A stretch of DNA of 64,000 nucleotides from Veillonella sp. DNF00869 (GTDB lineage: Bacteria > Bacillota > Negativicutes > Veillonellales > Veillonellaceae), in contig NZ_KQ960771.1 of NCBI RefSeq assembly GCF_001553345.1, positions 22,675-86,674 of the forward strand. The letters run 5' to 3'. A model generated the notes under the pieces. The model made no database searches. It saw only the letters and a list, made by a program, of their open reading frames with translations, and was not told the DNA's origin. The position numbers and the translations under genes were made by a program. Position 1 is the stretch's first letter; each line of letters begins with the position of its first letter. Positions 46,130 through 54,659 of the stretch are shown here, one piece after another.

Positions 46130-46678
46130 ATGAAAAACATTTTAATTGTAACAGGTCATACCCACGAAGAAAATTCTGTGGCAAACAAAGAGATTCTCGC
46201 GTTGCTTAAAGAAAGATATCCTAAGGCTGAGTTTGATCGTTTGGAAATGCTCTATGGAGATTACAAAATCAATGTAGAAGCAGAACGAGAAAAGCTCTTA
46301 TGGGCGGATACGTTCGTGATTCAGTCTCCTCTATTTTGGTATTCTTTAACATCTTTGATTATGAGATGGTTTGAAGAAGTGTTTACCTATGGTTGGGCCT
46401 ATGGAGCAGACACCTATGCAGTAGCTGGTAAGGATATGGTTGTTGGCCTTACCGCTGCTTGTGGTAATGATGAATATGCGTTGCATGGTGATAAAGGCAT
46501 TACTATAGATGAAATCTTTAAAACCTGTGAAGCTACTTGTAAGTTCTGTAAAATGAATTTTAAAGGTGGTGTTTTCACTGGCAATATGCTGTATACAGGT
46601 GAAGATGTACAGCTACAAGTGATTCATAGACAAGCAAAAGAACACTGTGATCAATTAGTTCAGTATATAGACGCTTAA
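46130..46678 (+). CDS. NAD(P)H oxidoreductase, flavodoxin-like fold (MdaB/KefF type)
   Basis: A 182-residue FMN or FAD quinone reductase-like protein. The N-terminal phosphate-binding stretch ILIVTGHTHEENS, the QSPLFWYSLTSLIMRWFEEV block and the GKDMVVGLTAACG stretch match the Flavodoxin_2 family. Likely role is two-electron quinone or nitro-compound reduction. Four Cys residues near the C-terminus (CEATCKFC) are unusual for this family. AGGGGAGG precedes the ATG. Confidence 0.85.
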   Translation: MKNILIVTGHTHEENSVANKEILALLKERYPKAEFDRLEMLYGDYKINVEAEREKLLWADTFVIQSPLFWYSLTSLIMRWFEEVFTYGWAYGADTYAVAGKDMVVGLTAACGNDEYALHGDKGITIDEIFKTCEATCKFCKMNFKGGVFTGNMLYTGEDVQLQVIHRQAKEHCDQLVQYIDA

Positions 46679-46700
46679 GTGCGCCATAGGATACATACTA

Positions 46701-46728
46701 TTGCGATATACTAGATACGGTGTATAAT
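46701..46728 (+). promoter_or_regulatory. Candidate promoter for the epimerase gene
   Basis: TTGCGA (46701-46706), a 16-base spacer and TATAAT (46723-46728) lie 40 bases before the epimerase start. Confidence 0.5.
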
Positions 46729-46768
46729 TTATATTACTAAGACAGTCATTAATACAGGAATGAGGAAT

Positions 46769-47686
46769 ATGAATATAATTGTAACAGGCGGTGCCGGTTT
46801 CATTGGATCACATCTAGTAGATAGGTTGGTTCAAGAGGGACATCGTGTACTTGTCATTGACAATTTAAGCAGTGGATTGCGAACATTTGTGAATGAACAA
46901 GCTGAATTTTTAGAACTAGATATACGAGATGAAAAGATACATAACGTGTTTGAAAACTTTCAACCAGATTATGTATTTCATGAGGCAGCGCAAACTGTTG
47001 TAGCAGAATCCATGGTACATCCAACAGAAGATTGTGATATCAATTTAATGGGATTATTAAATTTATTACAAGCCTCAGTTAAAGTGGGTGTAAAAAAATT
47101 CCTTATGCCATCTTCTGCTGCGGTATATGGAGATTTAGAGGTATTACCTTTGACAGAAGAATTAGCAGGAGTCCCACGTTCTTGCTATGGATTGACAAAA
47201 TTAACTACGGAAGGCTATTTGCGTATTTACCAAGAATCTTTTGGATTATCTTATATTTGCTATCGCTATTCTAATGTATATGGACCACGTCAAGGAAATG
47301 GTGGTGAAGGTGGCGTTGTTAGCATTTTCTGCGAACATGTGGCGAATGGTGAATCCATCAAAATTTTTGGTGATGGAGAACAAACACGTGACTTTGTCTA
47401 TGTAGATGACGTAGTAGAAGCAAATATATTGGGATTAAACAATGATGTAACAGGTGTCATCAATGTGAGTACAGAAACTGGAATTTCTGTGAATGATTTA
47501 ATCGACACATTAGAAGATATTGCTGGCACTACGGTAACGCGTCATTATGAAGAACCGCGAATTGGTGATATTAAACATTCTTTATTGAGCACTGCAAAAG
47601 CAAAACAATGTTTAGGGTATATGCCGAAATGGACATTACAAAAAGGACTGGAAAATACCTATCACTATGTGAAAGATAATAGATAA
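46769..47686 (+). CDS. NAD-dependent nucleotide-sugar epimerase (GalE-like extended SDR)
   Basis: A 305-residue extended short-chain dehydrogenase. NAD motif GGAGFIGSHLVDRL, then DNLSSGLRTF, PSSAAVYGD with catalytic Ser, and YGLTK with the catalytic Tyr and Lys. The pattern is that of UDP-glucose/UDP-GlcNAc 4-epimerases. It differs from the second epimerase at 51.5 kb and probably acts in envelope polysaccharide or LPS synthesis. ATG at 46769 is preferred; the ATG at 46760 is too close to its Shine-Dalgarno. Confidence 0.88.
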   Translation: MNIIVTGGAGFIGSHLVDRLVQEGHRVLVIDNLSSGLRTFVNEQAEFLELDIRDEKIHNVFENFQPDYVFHEAAQTVVAESMVHPTEDCDINLMGLLNLLQASVKVGVKKFLMPSSAAVYGDLEVLPLTEELAGVPRSCYGLTKLTTEGYLRIYQESFGLSYICYRYSNVYGPRQGNGGEGGVVSIFCEHVANGESIKIFGDGEQTRDFVYVDDVVEANILGLNNDVTGVINVSTETGISVNDLIDTLEDIAGTTVTRHYEEPRIGDIKHSLLSTAKAKQCLGYMPKWTLQKGLENTYHYVKDNR

Positions 47687-47692
47687 CATCAT

Positions 47693-47722
47693 AAGAGCTT
47701 TGCGCAGGCAAAGCTCTTTGTT
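47693..47722 (+). terminator. Intrinsic terminator after the epimerase
   Basis: AAGAGCTTTGC (47693-47703) pairs perfectly with GCAAAGCTCTT (47708-47718) around a GCAG loop, followed by a short T-rich tail. Confidence 0.8.
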
Positions 47723-47736
47723 ATTGAGGAGGAACT

Positions 47737-48735
47737 ATGCAAATTAATGCAGCTGTACTGGAAGTGTTTGACTTTACGTCGTCTATGTCGGCCTATTCAG
47801 ATCATCCTATGGATATTACTGAACTAGAGATACAAAGCTATCTTGAAATGCATGTAATGAAAGCGTTACAAGACCCTGGAGCCAGAACTGGTTATATCTC
47901 GGACCAAACACCATGGGGGCGAAAGATCAAACAATTGGAGAATCAAGAAGTAAGCCTTGTAGAGTTTGGTAAAGAACTAGGTGAGACTTTATTTACCTAT
48001 ATGGCACAAGCAATGGACCCTTGTGTACTAGATATGATTGTCTGTGAAGCACAAGGAGAGCAAGCTTACCTTTGTGTTCTTCTTTGTAAAGCTCATGATG
48101 GATATACTCATCAATTATATTCAGAAGAGGATGGTTCATTAGCGACAAAATTAGTAGAGCATAGAGTCGTATTACCAACAGTGACACAAAAACTATATGC
48201 CTTTGCAAGTATTAAACTTTCTGATTTATCCATTCGTCTCTTTGAGCCGAAAGGTGAATATGATGGAGAGAAAATGAACTTCCTAGAAGAACGAATCTTT
48301 CAGGTGACCACGAATCCGTCTTCTAAAGATACAGTGAAAAAAGTACGCACTGTGGTAGATCGAATTTCTAAAGCTCATGAGCAAGATGGTGTGGCAGCTA
48401 TGGCTAAAACAAAAGAATTACTAGCTAAGAATGCAGAAGTATCTGACACATTAGAAGCACGACATATTATTGAGCAAGTGTTTAGTACGAACCCCATTCA
48501 GCGAGAAGCAGCTATGAAAGAGCTAGCAGAAGAAGATTTACTTGAACCATTGCCAGTGAGTCGGACCTATGCTACTAAAGTGGGCAAGCAACATAAAATT
48601 AAAACAGATACAGGTATTGAACTTTCATTTCCAGTAGAATATATGAATGATCGTGAGTTTATAGAAATTTCAACGAATGAAAATGGTACCTTGCGCATTG
48701 AATTAAAAAATATTTCAAAGATTACCAACAAATAG
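47737..48735 (+). CDS. Nucleoid-associated protein, NdpA/YejK family
   Basis: A 332-residue protein resembling the nucleoid-associated family 37-kDa protein. Features: an N-terminal HVMKALQDPGARTGYI block, a central low-complexity helical part and a C-terminal short beta domain (GIELSFPVEYMNDREFIEI). Length and overall pattern fit the firmicute branch. The family is thought to bind DNA, but its role is poorly known. No transmembrane segments. Confidence 0.75.
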   Translation: MQINAAVLEVFDFTSSMSAYSDHPMDITELEIQSYLEMHVMKALQDPGARTGYISDQTPWGRKIKQLENQEVSLVEFGKELGETLFTYMAQAMDPCVLDMIVCEAQGEQAYLCVLLCKAHDGYTHQLYSEEDGSLATKLVEHRVVLPTVTQKLYAFASIKLSDLSIRLFEPKGEYDGEKMNFLEERIFQVTTNPSSKDTVKKVRTVVDRISKAHEQDGVAAMAKTKELLAKNAEVSDTLEARHIIEQVFSTNPIQREAAMKELAEEDLLEPLPVSRTYATKVGKQHKIKTDTGIELSFPVEYMNDREFIEISTNENGTLRIELKNISKITNK

Positions 48736-48743
48736 GGGGTCTT

Positions 48744-49232
48744 ATGAGTAAAAAAGGTCATAAAAAAACAAACGCATTACGCATACTAGATACTCACCAT
48801 ATTGACTATGAAGTGTTCACCTACGAATGGTCTGAAGAACGCGGAGCTGGTATACACGTAGCTGAATCTTTGCATATTCCGCCTGAACAAGTGTTTAAAA
48901 CACTTGTGGGGAAAGGCAATGTAACTGGTCATGTGGTGTTCTGTATTCCTGTAGAAGGGGAACTAGATATGAAACAAGTCGCACGAGTGAGCGGAAATAA
49001 ATCGGTAGAATTGATTGCGGTAAAAGACTTATTACCGTTAACAGGATACTTACGTGGCGGTTGCTCTCCATTAGGGATGAAAAAAGCATTTCCTACCTAT
49101 TTTGATGATAGCATTACATCCATTCCTATGGTCTATGTCAGTGCAGGACTTAGAGGTATGCAAGTACAGGTTAATCCACGAGCATTAGTAGACGTAGTAG
49201 GTGGCACGATAGCGCCACTGACAATGGGGTAA
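48744..49232 (+). CDS. ybaK: Cys-tRNA(Pro)/Cys-tRNA(Cys) deacylase YbaK/EbsC
   Basis: A 162-residue trans-editing protein that clears mischarged tRNA. Conserved features: VFKTLVGKG with the essential Lys, YLRGGCSPLGMKK and a late VSAGLRGMQVQVNP. Starts eight bases after the previous gene and is followed after two bases by the RNase H gene. Confidence 0.93.
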   Translation: MSKKGHKKTNALRILDTHHIDYEVFTYEWSEERGAGIHVAESLHIPPEQVFKTLVGKGNVTGHVVFCIPVEGELDMKQVARVSGNKSVELIAVKDLLPLTGYLRGGCSPLGMKKAFPTYFDDSITSIPMVYVSAGLRGMQVQVNPRALVDVVGGTIAPLTMG

Positions 49233-49234
49233 GT

Positions 49235-49945
49235 ATGGCAAAGAAGTATTATGCTGTTCGAGTAGGGCACAATCCAGGAATCTACGTGACATGGTCTGAC
49301 TGTGAAGTGCAAGTAAAAGGATTTCCTGGTGCGCAGTATAAGTCATTCCCTACAGAAGCAGAAGCAAAAGCCTATATGGGCTCTATCGATTTACCTAAGA
49401 GTGCAGGGATTAAACCGACTAGAACTGGTACAAAGAAAACATCTGCTAGTGCGTCTAAAGGTATGAGCGTAGGTGAATACCTTAAGACACAGACTAATAA
49501 CATAAGTCAAATCGTAGAATTAGATCCTTGTGAAATTCGTGCTTTTATCGACGGCAGTTTTGATAAGCGAAAAGGTGTGGTTGGCTCTGGAGGGGTTATT
49601 CTTCTTGGTGCAGAAGAAGTAGAATTTTCTCTTTCGAGTAAAGAACCGAATCATGTGGCCTATTGGAATGTGTCTGGGGAATTATTAGCAGCACTTCATG
49701 TAGTGGATTATGCACTAGACCATGGGTATACATCATGCTCTCTCTATTATGATTATATGGGCATTGAAATGTGGGCTACAGGTAGATGGAAAACAAATAA
49801 TCCATTAACAACTAACTATGCGAAACGAATGAAAGAAGCTAGCAAAAAACTTCGTATCGATTTTCATAAGGTAAAAGCTCACTCTGGTATCGCCTATAAC
49901 GACCGTGCAGATGCATTAGCAAAGAAAGGAACGCTACTAAAATAA
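49235..49945 (+). CDS. rnhA: Ribonuclease H1 with N-terminal viroplasmin (hybrid-binding) domain
   Basis: A 236-residue enzyme cutting RNA in RNA-DNA hybrids. An N-terminal hybrid-binding domain (about 1-50; YYAVRVGHNPGIYVTW, FPTEAEAKAYM) is followed by a lysine/serine linker and the catalytic domain (from about residue 105). The active-site acids appear in AFIDGSFDKRKG, the GELLAAL Glu, the YDYMGIEMW Asp and NDRADALAKKG. No terminator of note; a weak AGGAA/TTCCT hairpin lies just downstream. Confidence 0.92.
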   Translation: MAKKYYAVRVGHNPGIYVTWSDCEVQVKGFPGAQYKSFPTEAEAKAYMGSIDLPKSAGIKPTRTGTKKTSASASKGMSVGEYLKTQTNNISQIVELDPCEIRAFIDGSFDKRKGVVGSGGVILLGAEEVEFSLSSKEPNHVAYWNVSGELLAALHVVDYALDHGYTSCSLYYDYMGIEMWATGRWKTNNPLTTNYAKRMKEASKKLRIDFHKVKAHSGIAYNDRADALAKKGTLLK

Positions 49946-49991
49946 CACTGGTAGGAAATTTCTCATAAAATTCCTTTAATCTCTCCATGAT

Positions 49992-50020
49992 TTGATGTAC
50001 AATAAAAGTACGATTACAAT
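49992..50020 (+). promoter_or_regulatory. Candidate sigma-A promoter for pgi-galE
   Basis: TTGATG (49992-49997), a 17-base spacer and TACAAT (50015-50020) lie 24 bases before the pgi start. Confidence 0.55.
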
Positions 50021-50043
50021 CATACTGTACATAGGAGGAAACT

Positions 50044-51495
50044 ATGAAACGGATTCAATTAGACTCTGGTTTTGTTTATGATTATACAAATATGATGTTA
50101 CCTGGAGGGGTGACGGAAGCAGATGTAACAAACTTAGGCACTGCCATTTCTGATGCCTTAGCAGCAGCGGAAGAAACTCGTCATCATGGTGTTGTGAAAG
50201 GCCATCTATCCAAAGATGGAGAGCCTGAATTAGTACTTTTTCCACAATTGCCGTATGTAGTGGAAGGCCATATTAATAATCCTACTGTGATGGCTAGATT
50301 AGATACTTTAAGAAATAAGAAAGTAAGCACTGTAGTAAGCTTTGGTATTGGTGGTTCTTTCCTAGGTGGAAAAGTATTATTTGACGTGCATTGTGGGGAG
50401 TTTTGGAACTCCATGAGCGATGAAGAACGTAATTACCGTCCACGCATGTATTTCAGTGGTAATAATGTTGACCCTGTACGTACCCAAGAATTAATCAAGC
50501 AATTACAAAGAGAATGGAAAGAGCAGCAATTTTTAGAAGACCATGCTCATGTGCCTAATGAGTATAAAGTGCTATTGGTGCTAATTTCTAAATCTGGTTC
50601 TACTATTGAACCAATGACAAACTTCATGATTGTGAAAGAAGCCCTAGAAGTGGCAATGATTGATTATGAAGTGCTAGTCGTGACAGATCCTAGAGATGAT
50701 GACAAAGAAACGTTGTTACATAAATTAGCTGTTGCAGAAGGGTGGGGAGACTCCATCTTCGCTGTACCTGATGGCATTGGTGGTCGTTTCTCTGTATTCT
50801 CAGAAGTGGGATTAGTAATCGGTGCTTTATTAGGCTTTGACATTCATGCCTATTTAGAGGGTGCTAAAGCAGCAGATATAGCAGCCCAAGAGCAAGATGT
50901 ATGGAAAAATCCGGCTTTGTTAAGTGCTGTATTAAAATATATTGGCTCTGAACAATATGGTCGTCATATTGAAGTGTTCATGCCTTATGCAGATCGTTTG
51001 AAGTCCTTATCTGAATGGTATGTACAATTATTAGCGGAATCCTTAGGTAAAGAAAAAGATGATAAATCTGGACACTATGGTCGTACTCCAATTGTAGCGG
51101 TAGGTACTACAGACATGCATGCCCAAACACAGGAACATCAAGAAGGTCGCTATGATAAAGTTGTATCTTTTGTAGATGTAGAAAATTGGCATGTGAATCT
51201 AACAGTGCCACATATGTATGACCAATATAGTAAACTAGAAGCTTTAGCCGGTCTTGACTTAGGATTTATCAATCGTGCGGCCTTGGCATCTAATGCAGAG
51301 TCCTTAGCCAGTGATGGACGATTTAATGGGACCTACCAAGTTCCAACCATGAATGCCTTCCACTTGGGAGAATTGATGTTTACTATGTGCTGGGCCATCT
51401 ACTTTGAAGGACAATTGGCAGGGGTGGATGCTTTCAATCAACCAGGCGTAGAAGTGTATAAAAAATTATTAGGACCTAAACTTTCAAAAGCATAG
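50044..51495 (+). CDS. pgi: Glucose-6-phosphate isomerase
   Basis: A 483-residue isomerase linking glucose-6-phosphate and fructose-6-phosphate. Visible motifs: FGIGGSFLGGKVLFD, the phosphate-binding SKSGSTIEPMTNFM and DGIGGRFSVFSEVG. A late GVEVYKKLLGPKL ends with the catalytic-type Lys region. AGGAGG precedes the ATG. With pfkA it would serve gluconeogenic flux, as Veillonella are known not to ferment glucose. It leads into galE 12 bases later. Confidence 0.95.
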   Translation: MKRIQLDSGFVYDYTNMMLPGGVTEADVTNLGTAISDALAAAEETRHHGVVKGHLSKDGEPELVLFPQLPYVVEGHINNPTVMARLDTLRNKKVSTVVSFGIGGSFLGGKVLFDVHCGEFWNSMSDEERNYRPRMYFSGNNVDPVRTQELIKQLQREWKEQQFLEDHAHVPNEYKVLLVLISKSGSTIEPMTNFMIVKEALEVAMIDYEVLVVTDPRDDDKETLLHKLAVAEGWGDSIFAVPDGIGGRFSVFSEVGLVIGALLGFDIHAYLEGAKAADIAAQEQDVWKNPALLSAVLKYIGSEQYGRHIEVFMPYADRLKSLSEWYVQLLAESLGKEKDDKSGHYGRTPIVAVGTTDMHAQTQEHQEGRYDKVVSFVDVENWHVNLTVPHMYDQYSKLEALAGLDLGFINRAALASNAESLASDGRFNGTYQVPTMNAFHLGELMFTMCWAIYFEGQLAGVDAFNQPGVEVYKKLLGPKLSKA

Positions 51496-51506
51496 GAGAA
51501 GTAAGA

Positions 51507-52487
51507 ATGAATATTTTAGTGACAGGTGGCGCTGGGTATATTGGTAGCCATACAGTACGTGCCTTATTAGGAGCAGGTCATCAAGTGGTGATTGTAGATA
51601 ATTTATCTCGAGGCCATAAGGAGTCGATTCCTGCAGGAGTACCGTTCTATGAAATGGATATTACAGACCCTGCATTAGGTGAGGTTCTAGATACGCATAA
51701 AATTGATGGCATTATGCACTTTGCAGCTCATTCCCAAGTTGGTGAATCCATGGTAAATCCATCTATCTATTATGAAAATAATGTAGTAGGTTCTTACCGC
51801 TTAGTAGAAACAGCTCGTAAACATGGCGTAAATCGGTTAGTATTCTCCTCTACGGCAGCTGTTTATGGTGAACCAGAAGTAGTACCTATTACAGAAGATG
51901 CGAAATGGAATCCTACCAATGTGTATGGTCGCACAAAATTGATGATTGAAGATATGCTACGTGACTATAGCAAAATTTATGGATTTAAATTTGTAGCACT
52001 GCGTTACTTTAATGCAGCAGGAGCGGATCCATCTGGTGAAATTGGTGAAGATCATACACCAGAAACACATTTAATTCCACTTATTATTGATGCAGCCCTA
52101 GGTAAGCGTGAATCTATCACTGTATTTGGTACAGATTATGATACAGCGGATGGTACATGTGTACGTGACTATGTACATGTAAACGATTTAGCTTCCGCAC
52201 ACATTCTAGCTATGGAATACCTATATAATGGTGGTGAATCCGATGTATTTAACTTAGGCTCAGGTAATGGTTTCAGTGTAAATGAAATTGTAGCGGCTAC
52301 TAAAGAAGTGACAGGTGTAGATTTCCGTGTTGATTATGGTGAACGCCGTGCTGGGGATCCAGGCACATTGATTGCGTCTTCTGAAAAAATTAATTCTAAA
52401 CTTGGTTGGAAACCAGTTCATAGTACAGTACAAGAAGTGATTCGTGATGCTTGGAATTGGCATCAACTACATCCCAAAGGATATTAA
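51507..52487 (+). CDS. galE: UDP-glucose 4-epimerase
   Basis: A 326-residue extended SDR. NAD motif GGAGYIGSHTVRALL, then DNLSRGH, catalytic SSTAAVYGEPE and YGRTK, RYFNAAGADPSGEIGEDH (GalE hallmark) and DGTCVRDYVHV. It interconverts UDP-glucose and UDP-galactose for envelope sugars. Start follows TAGGAGAAG right after pgi. Confidence 0.95.
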   Translation: MNILVTGGAGYIGSHTVRALLGAGHQVVIVDNLSRGHKESIPAGVPFYEMDITDPALGEVLDTHKIDGIMHFAAHSQVGESMVNPSIYYENNVVGSYRLVETARKHGVNRLVFSSTAAVYGEPEVVPITEDAKWNPTNVYGRTKLMIEDMLRDYSKIYGFKFVALRYFNAAGADPSGEIGEDHTPETHLIPLIIDAALGKRESITVFGTDYDTADGTCVRDYVHVNDLASAHILAMEYLYNGGESDVFNLGSGNGFSVNEIVAATKEVTGVDFRVDYGERRAGDPGTLIASSEKINSKLGWKPVHSTVQEVIRDAWNWHQLHPKGY

Positions 52488-52506
52488 TCGTATATAGGAG
52501 GGCATG

Positions 52507-53247
52507 ATGAGAATATCATCTGTGAAAGACCTCTACAACCAAATAGAAAGATATATACGTACACACGGTCGTCTCGTTTTCGGGGCGACCGTTTTATTGT
52601 GCCTTATTTGCTATCTAGGTTGGAGAGAGTCCGCATGGTCGGAGGTTGAACAATTAGAAAGTCCTATACAGTCACATCGTGAAAGTGATGCATTAGGAAA
52701 AAATAAAAAAGGAAAATTTGAAGATTCTTCAGAAACACTTACTCATACATCTGAAAAAGGTGAGAAAAAATATAGGGGAAAGAAACATGAAAAAAAGAGA
52801 GAATCCCTAGAAGGAGAGACAGATAAGGGGAAACTTGTCTTTCCAATACGGAATGTAGTACGACCCTATCCTTTACTAGATACGTTTTCAAAGGAATTGT
52901 CTGTAGTTACTCCAACATCGGTACTAAGTGCAGATAGAAGCAACATGGACAATATGAACAGGAAAGGAAAAGGTAATAAACATAGTATGGAAGGATACGC
53001 TGTACATGCCTATGGCAATGATAATGGTAGAAACACGCATGCGAGACATGAGGTAGGGCATGTAAAAGAGATGCAAGTACAACTGTTGGGAATTATACAA
53101 GGAGAGGTACCTGTAGCTGTGTTAGATATTAATGGAAATACTCATACTGTGTATGAAGGAGATATAGTAGATGGAGTACAGGTGCATACGATCTGTGATA
53201 CAAAGGTAAAAGTTCAAGTGAATGGTTCTGTAAGATTGATAGAATAA
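52507..53247 (+). CDS. PilP/GspC-like secretin partner protein
   Basis: A 246-residue protein with a short cytoplasmic start, one transmembrane helix (about residues 22-40), a long lysine/glutamate-rich low-complexity linker (about 45-175) and a compact C-terminal beta domain (about 180-246). That domain, with VQLLGIIQGEVPVAVLDING and VYEGDIVDGVQV, has the homology-region pattern of GspC and PilP proteins that contact secretins. It is immediately before a secretin gene. ATG at 52507 is preferred over 52504, which is too close to AGGAGGG. A terminator-like hairpin lies inside its first 30 codons. Confidence 0.68.
   Translation: MRISSVKDLYNQIERYIRTHGRLVFGATVLLCLICYLGWRESAWSEVEQLESPIQSHRESDALGKNKKGKFEDSSETLTHTSEKGEKKYRGKKHEKKRESLEGETDKGKLVFPIRNVVRPYPLLDTFSKELSVVTPTSVLSADRSNMDNMNRKGKGNKHSMEGYAVHAYGNDNGRNTHARHEVGHVKEMQVQLLGIIQGEVPVAVLDINGNTHTVYEGDIVDGVQVHTICDTKVKVQVNGSVRLIE
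52565..52598 (+). terminator. Terminator-like hairpin inside the pilP-like coding start
   Basis: ACGGTCGTCTCG (52565-52576) pairs with CGGGGCGACCGT (52581-52592), with two wobbles, around a TTTT loop, followed by TTTATT. This GC-rich hairpin plus T tract would normally end transcription, yet it lies about 60 bases into an open coding region. It could stop pgi-galE transcripts or act as an attenuator for the secretin genes. Confidence 0.6.
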
Positions 53248-53304
53248 AGGAAGGGTAAAAAATATATGGAGTAAGAAGTAGAAACATAAAGGAAGGAGAT
53301 ACAT

Positions 53305-54531
53305 ATGTGGATTAAAACAGTAAATTATTTTAAAAGGAATGTAGCAATCCATATCCATCAAGCTATCTATCGCTGGGGAATAGCCTATGCGGTGATAATG
53401 ATAGTTTTAGGGGTTATTCCAGCAGAGGCAGTACATATTATGGCTAAAGATATGCCTTTACGAACATTGGTGCAAACCATAGCTAGGACGGAGAAACTTT
53501 CAGTAGTAGGATTAGATACATTAGAGGGGAAGGTTACTTTAGAAGTACAAGAAAATTCAGGACAAGAGGCCATTACTAAGTTGGGATCACAGTTAGGTTT
53601 TTTAGTCTATGAAGAAGGTGGCACCTTCATCGTAGAGGGGCGCCATGAAGAAAAAGAACGTCGACATGTACGTCGAATCGTAGCGGATATAGGAACGCCT
53701 GAGGAATTGAGCAATCTGGTTCAGTCTGTAGTACCTAAAGAACATGTACAAGTGATGCCAAGCACGAATGAAGTGATTTATTATGGAACGGTTCATGAAA
53801 TTTTAGAAGTAGAAAAATTACTACGATCTTGGCATGCTACACCAAAACAAGTACAGTTAGATGTGGCGGTATTAGCAATGGAAAAAGGCTATGCTAAAGA
53901 ACTAGGGATACAATGGTCATTTCCTGGATTACAAAGTTCAGGGCTTTCCATGCATGGAAAATCTGAATCAGGTATGGAAGGAAATGTTCATATCGGTCAT
54001 ATTCCTAAGGGCACATCGTATTCGTTTTTAGCGCACCCTGAAGTATCTGCTAAAGAAGGAAGTAGTCGTATGGCATTGATTGCAAGACCTAGTATTGTAG
54101 CTCTTAATGGAGAGGAAGCAAGCATACTCATTGGTGAACGCGTGCCGGTGACAGTGGAATCTATTCAAAATGGTGTCACAAGAACCAGTATTCGCTATGA
54201 AGAGGCCGGTATACGACTGCGATGTAAACCCTATGTACTACAGGGTAATCACATTGATACCATTGTAGAAGCGGAAGTGAGTAATCCTACTTTGGTCCCT
54301 GAAATGAAAGCTTATCGCATTACCACAAGGCAAGCAAAAACAAGAGTGCGCATACCTGATGGAGAAACATTGGTCATTGGTGGATTGATGGATCGACGTA
54401 CCATGCGCCAATGGCAAAAGGTGCCTATCTTGGGGGATATTCCACTTATTGGTAAACTATTTCAACATAGTCGTAAAACGAAAGATGAAGTAGAGCTATA
54501 CATTTTAGTTACTGCTAAGGTTATTCAGTAA
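53305..54531 (+). CDS. pilQ: Secretin (PilQ/GspD family), short form
   Basis: A 408-residue outer-membrane channel subunit. A long N-terminal signal (about 43 residues, ending PAEA) is followed by an STN-like N0 domain (about 47-110), one N1/KH-type domain (about 120-175) and the secretin core. The core shows LDVAVLAMEKGYAKELGIQW, GERVPVTVES, YEEAGIRLRCKP, DGETLVIGGLMD and the diagnostic VPILGDIPLIGKLFQ. Most PilQ/GspD proteins are 600-900 residues, so this is a reduced version. It probably provides the exit for the pilus genes at 0-5 kb. GGAAGGAG precedes the ATG. Confidence 0.9.
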   Translation: MWIKTVNYFKRNVAIHIHQAIYRWGIAYAVIMIVLGVIPAEAVHIMAKDMPLRTLVQTIARTEKLSVVGLDTLEGKVTLEVQENSGQEAITKLGSQLGFLVYEEGGTFIVEGRHEEKERRHVRRIVADIGTPEELSNLVQSVVPKEHVQVMPSTNEVIYYGTVHEILEVEKLLRSWHATPKQVQLDVAVLAMEKGYAKELGIQWSFPGLQSSGLSMHGKSESGMEGNVHIGHIPKGTSYSFLAHPEVSAKEGSSRMALIARPSIVALNGEEASILIGERVPVTVESIQNGVTRTSIRYEEAGIRLRCKPYVLQGNHIDTIVEAEVSNPTLVPEMKAYRITTRQAKTRVRIPDGETLVIGGLMDRRTMRQWQKVPILGDIPLIGKLFQHSRKTKDEVELYILVTAKVIQ

Positions 54532-54588
54532 ATAAGAAGGTAAAAAGCCATATATACTCATTCACTATTCCAATATGTCTTATCAATA

Positions 54589-54597
54589 TGATATGAT
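54589..54597 (+). promoter_or_regulatory. Candidate extended -10 promoter for the large exoprotein gene
   Basis: TGATATGAT (TGn plus TATGAT) lies 63 bases before the exoprotein start, in the 128-base gap after the secretin. No clear -35 box and no terminator were seen in this gap, so read-through from the secretin is also possible. Confidence 0.35.
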
Positions 54598-54659
54598 GAA
54601 AGTATAGAACATATCAGGTTTTTTGAGGATATGGTCATTAAGTAATAGGGGTATTAATT

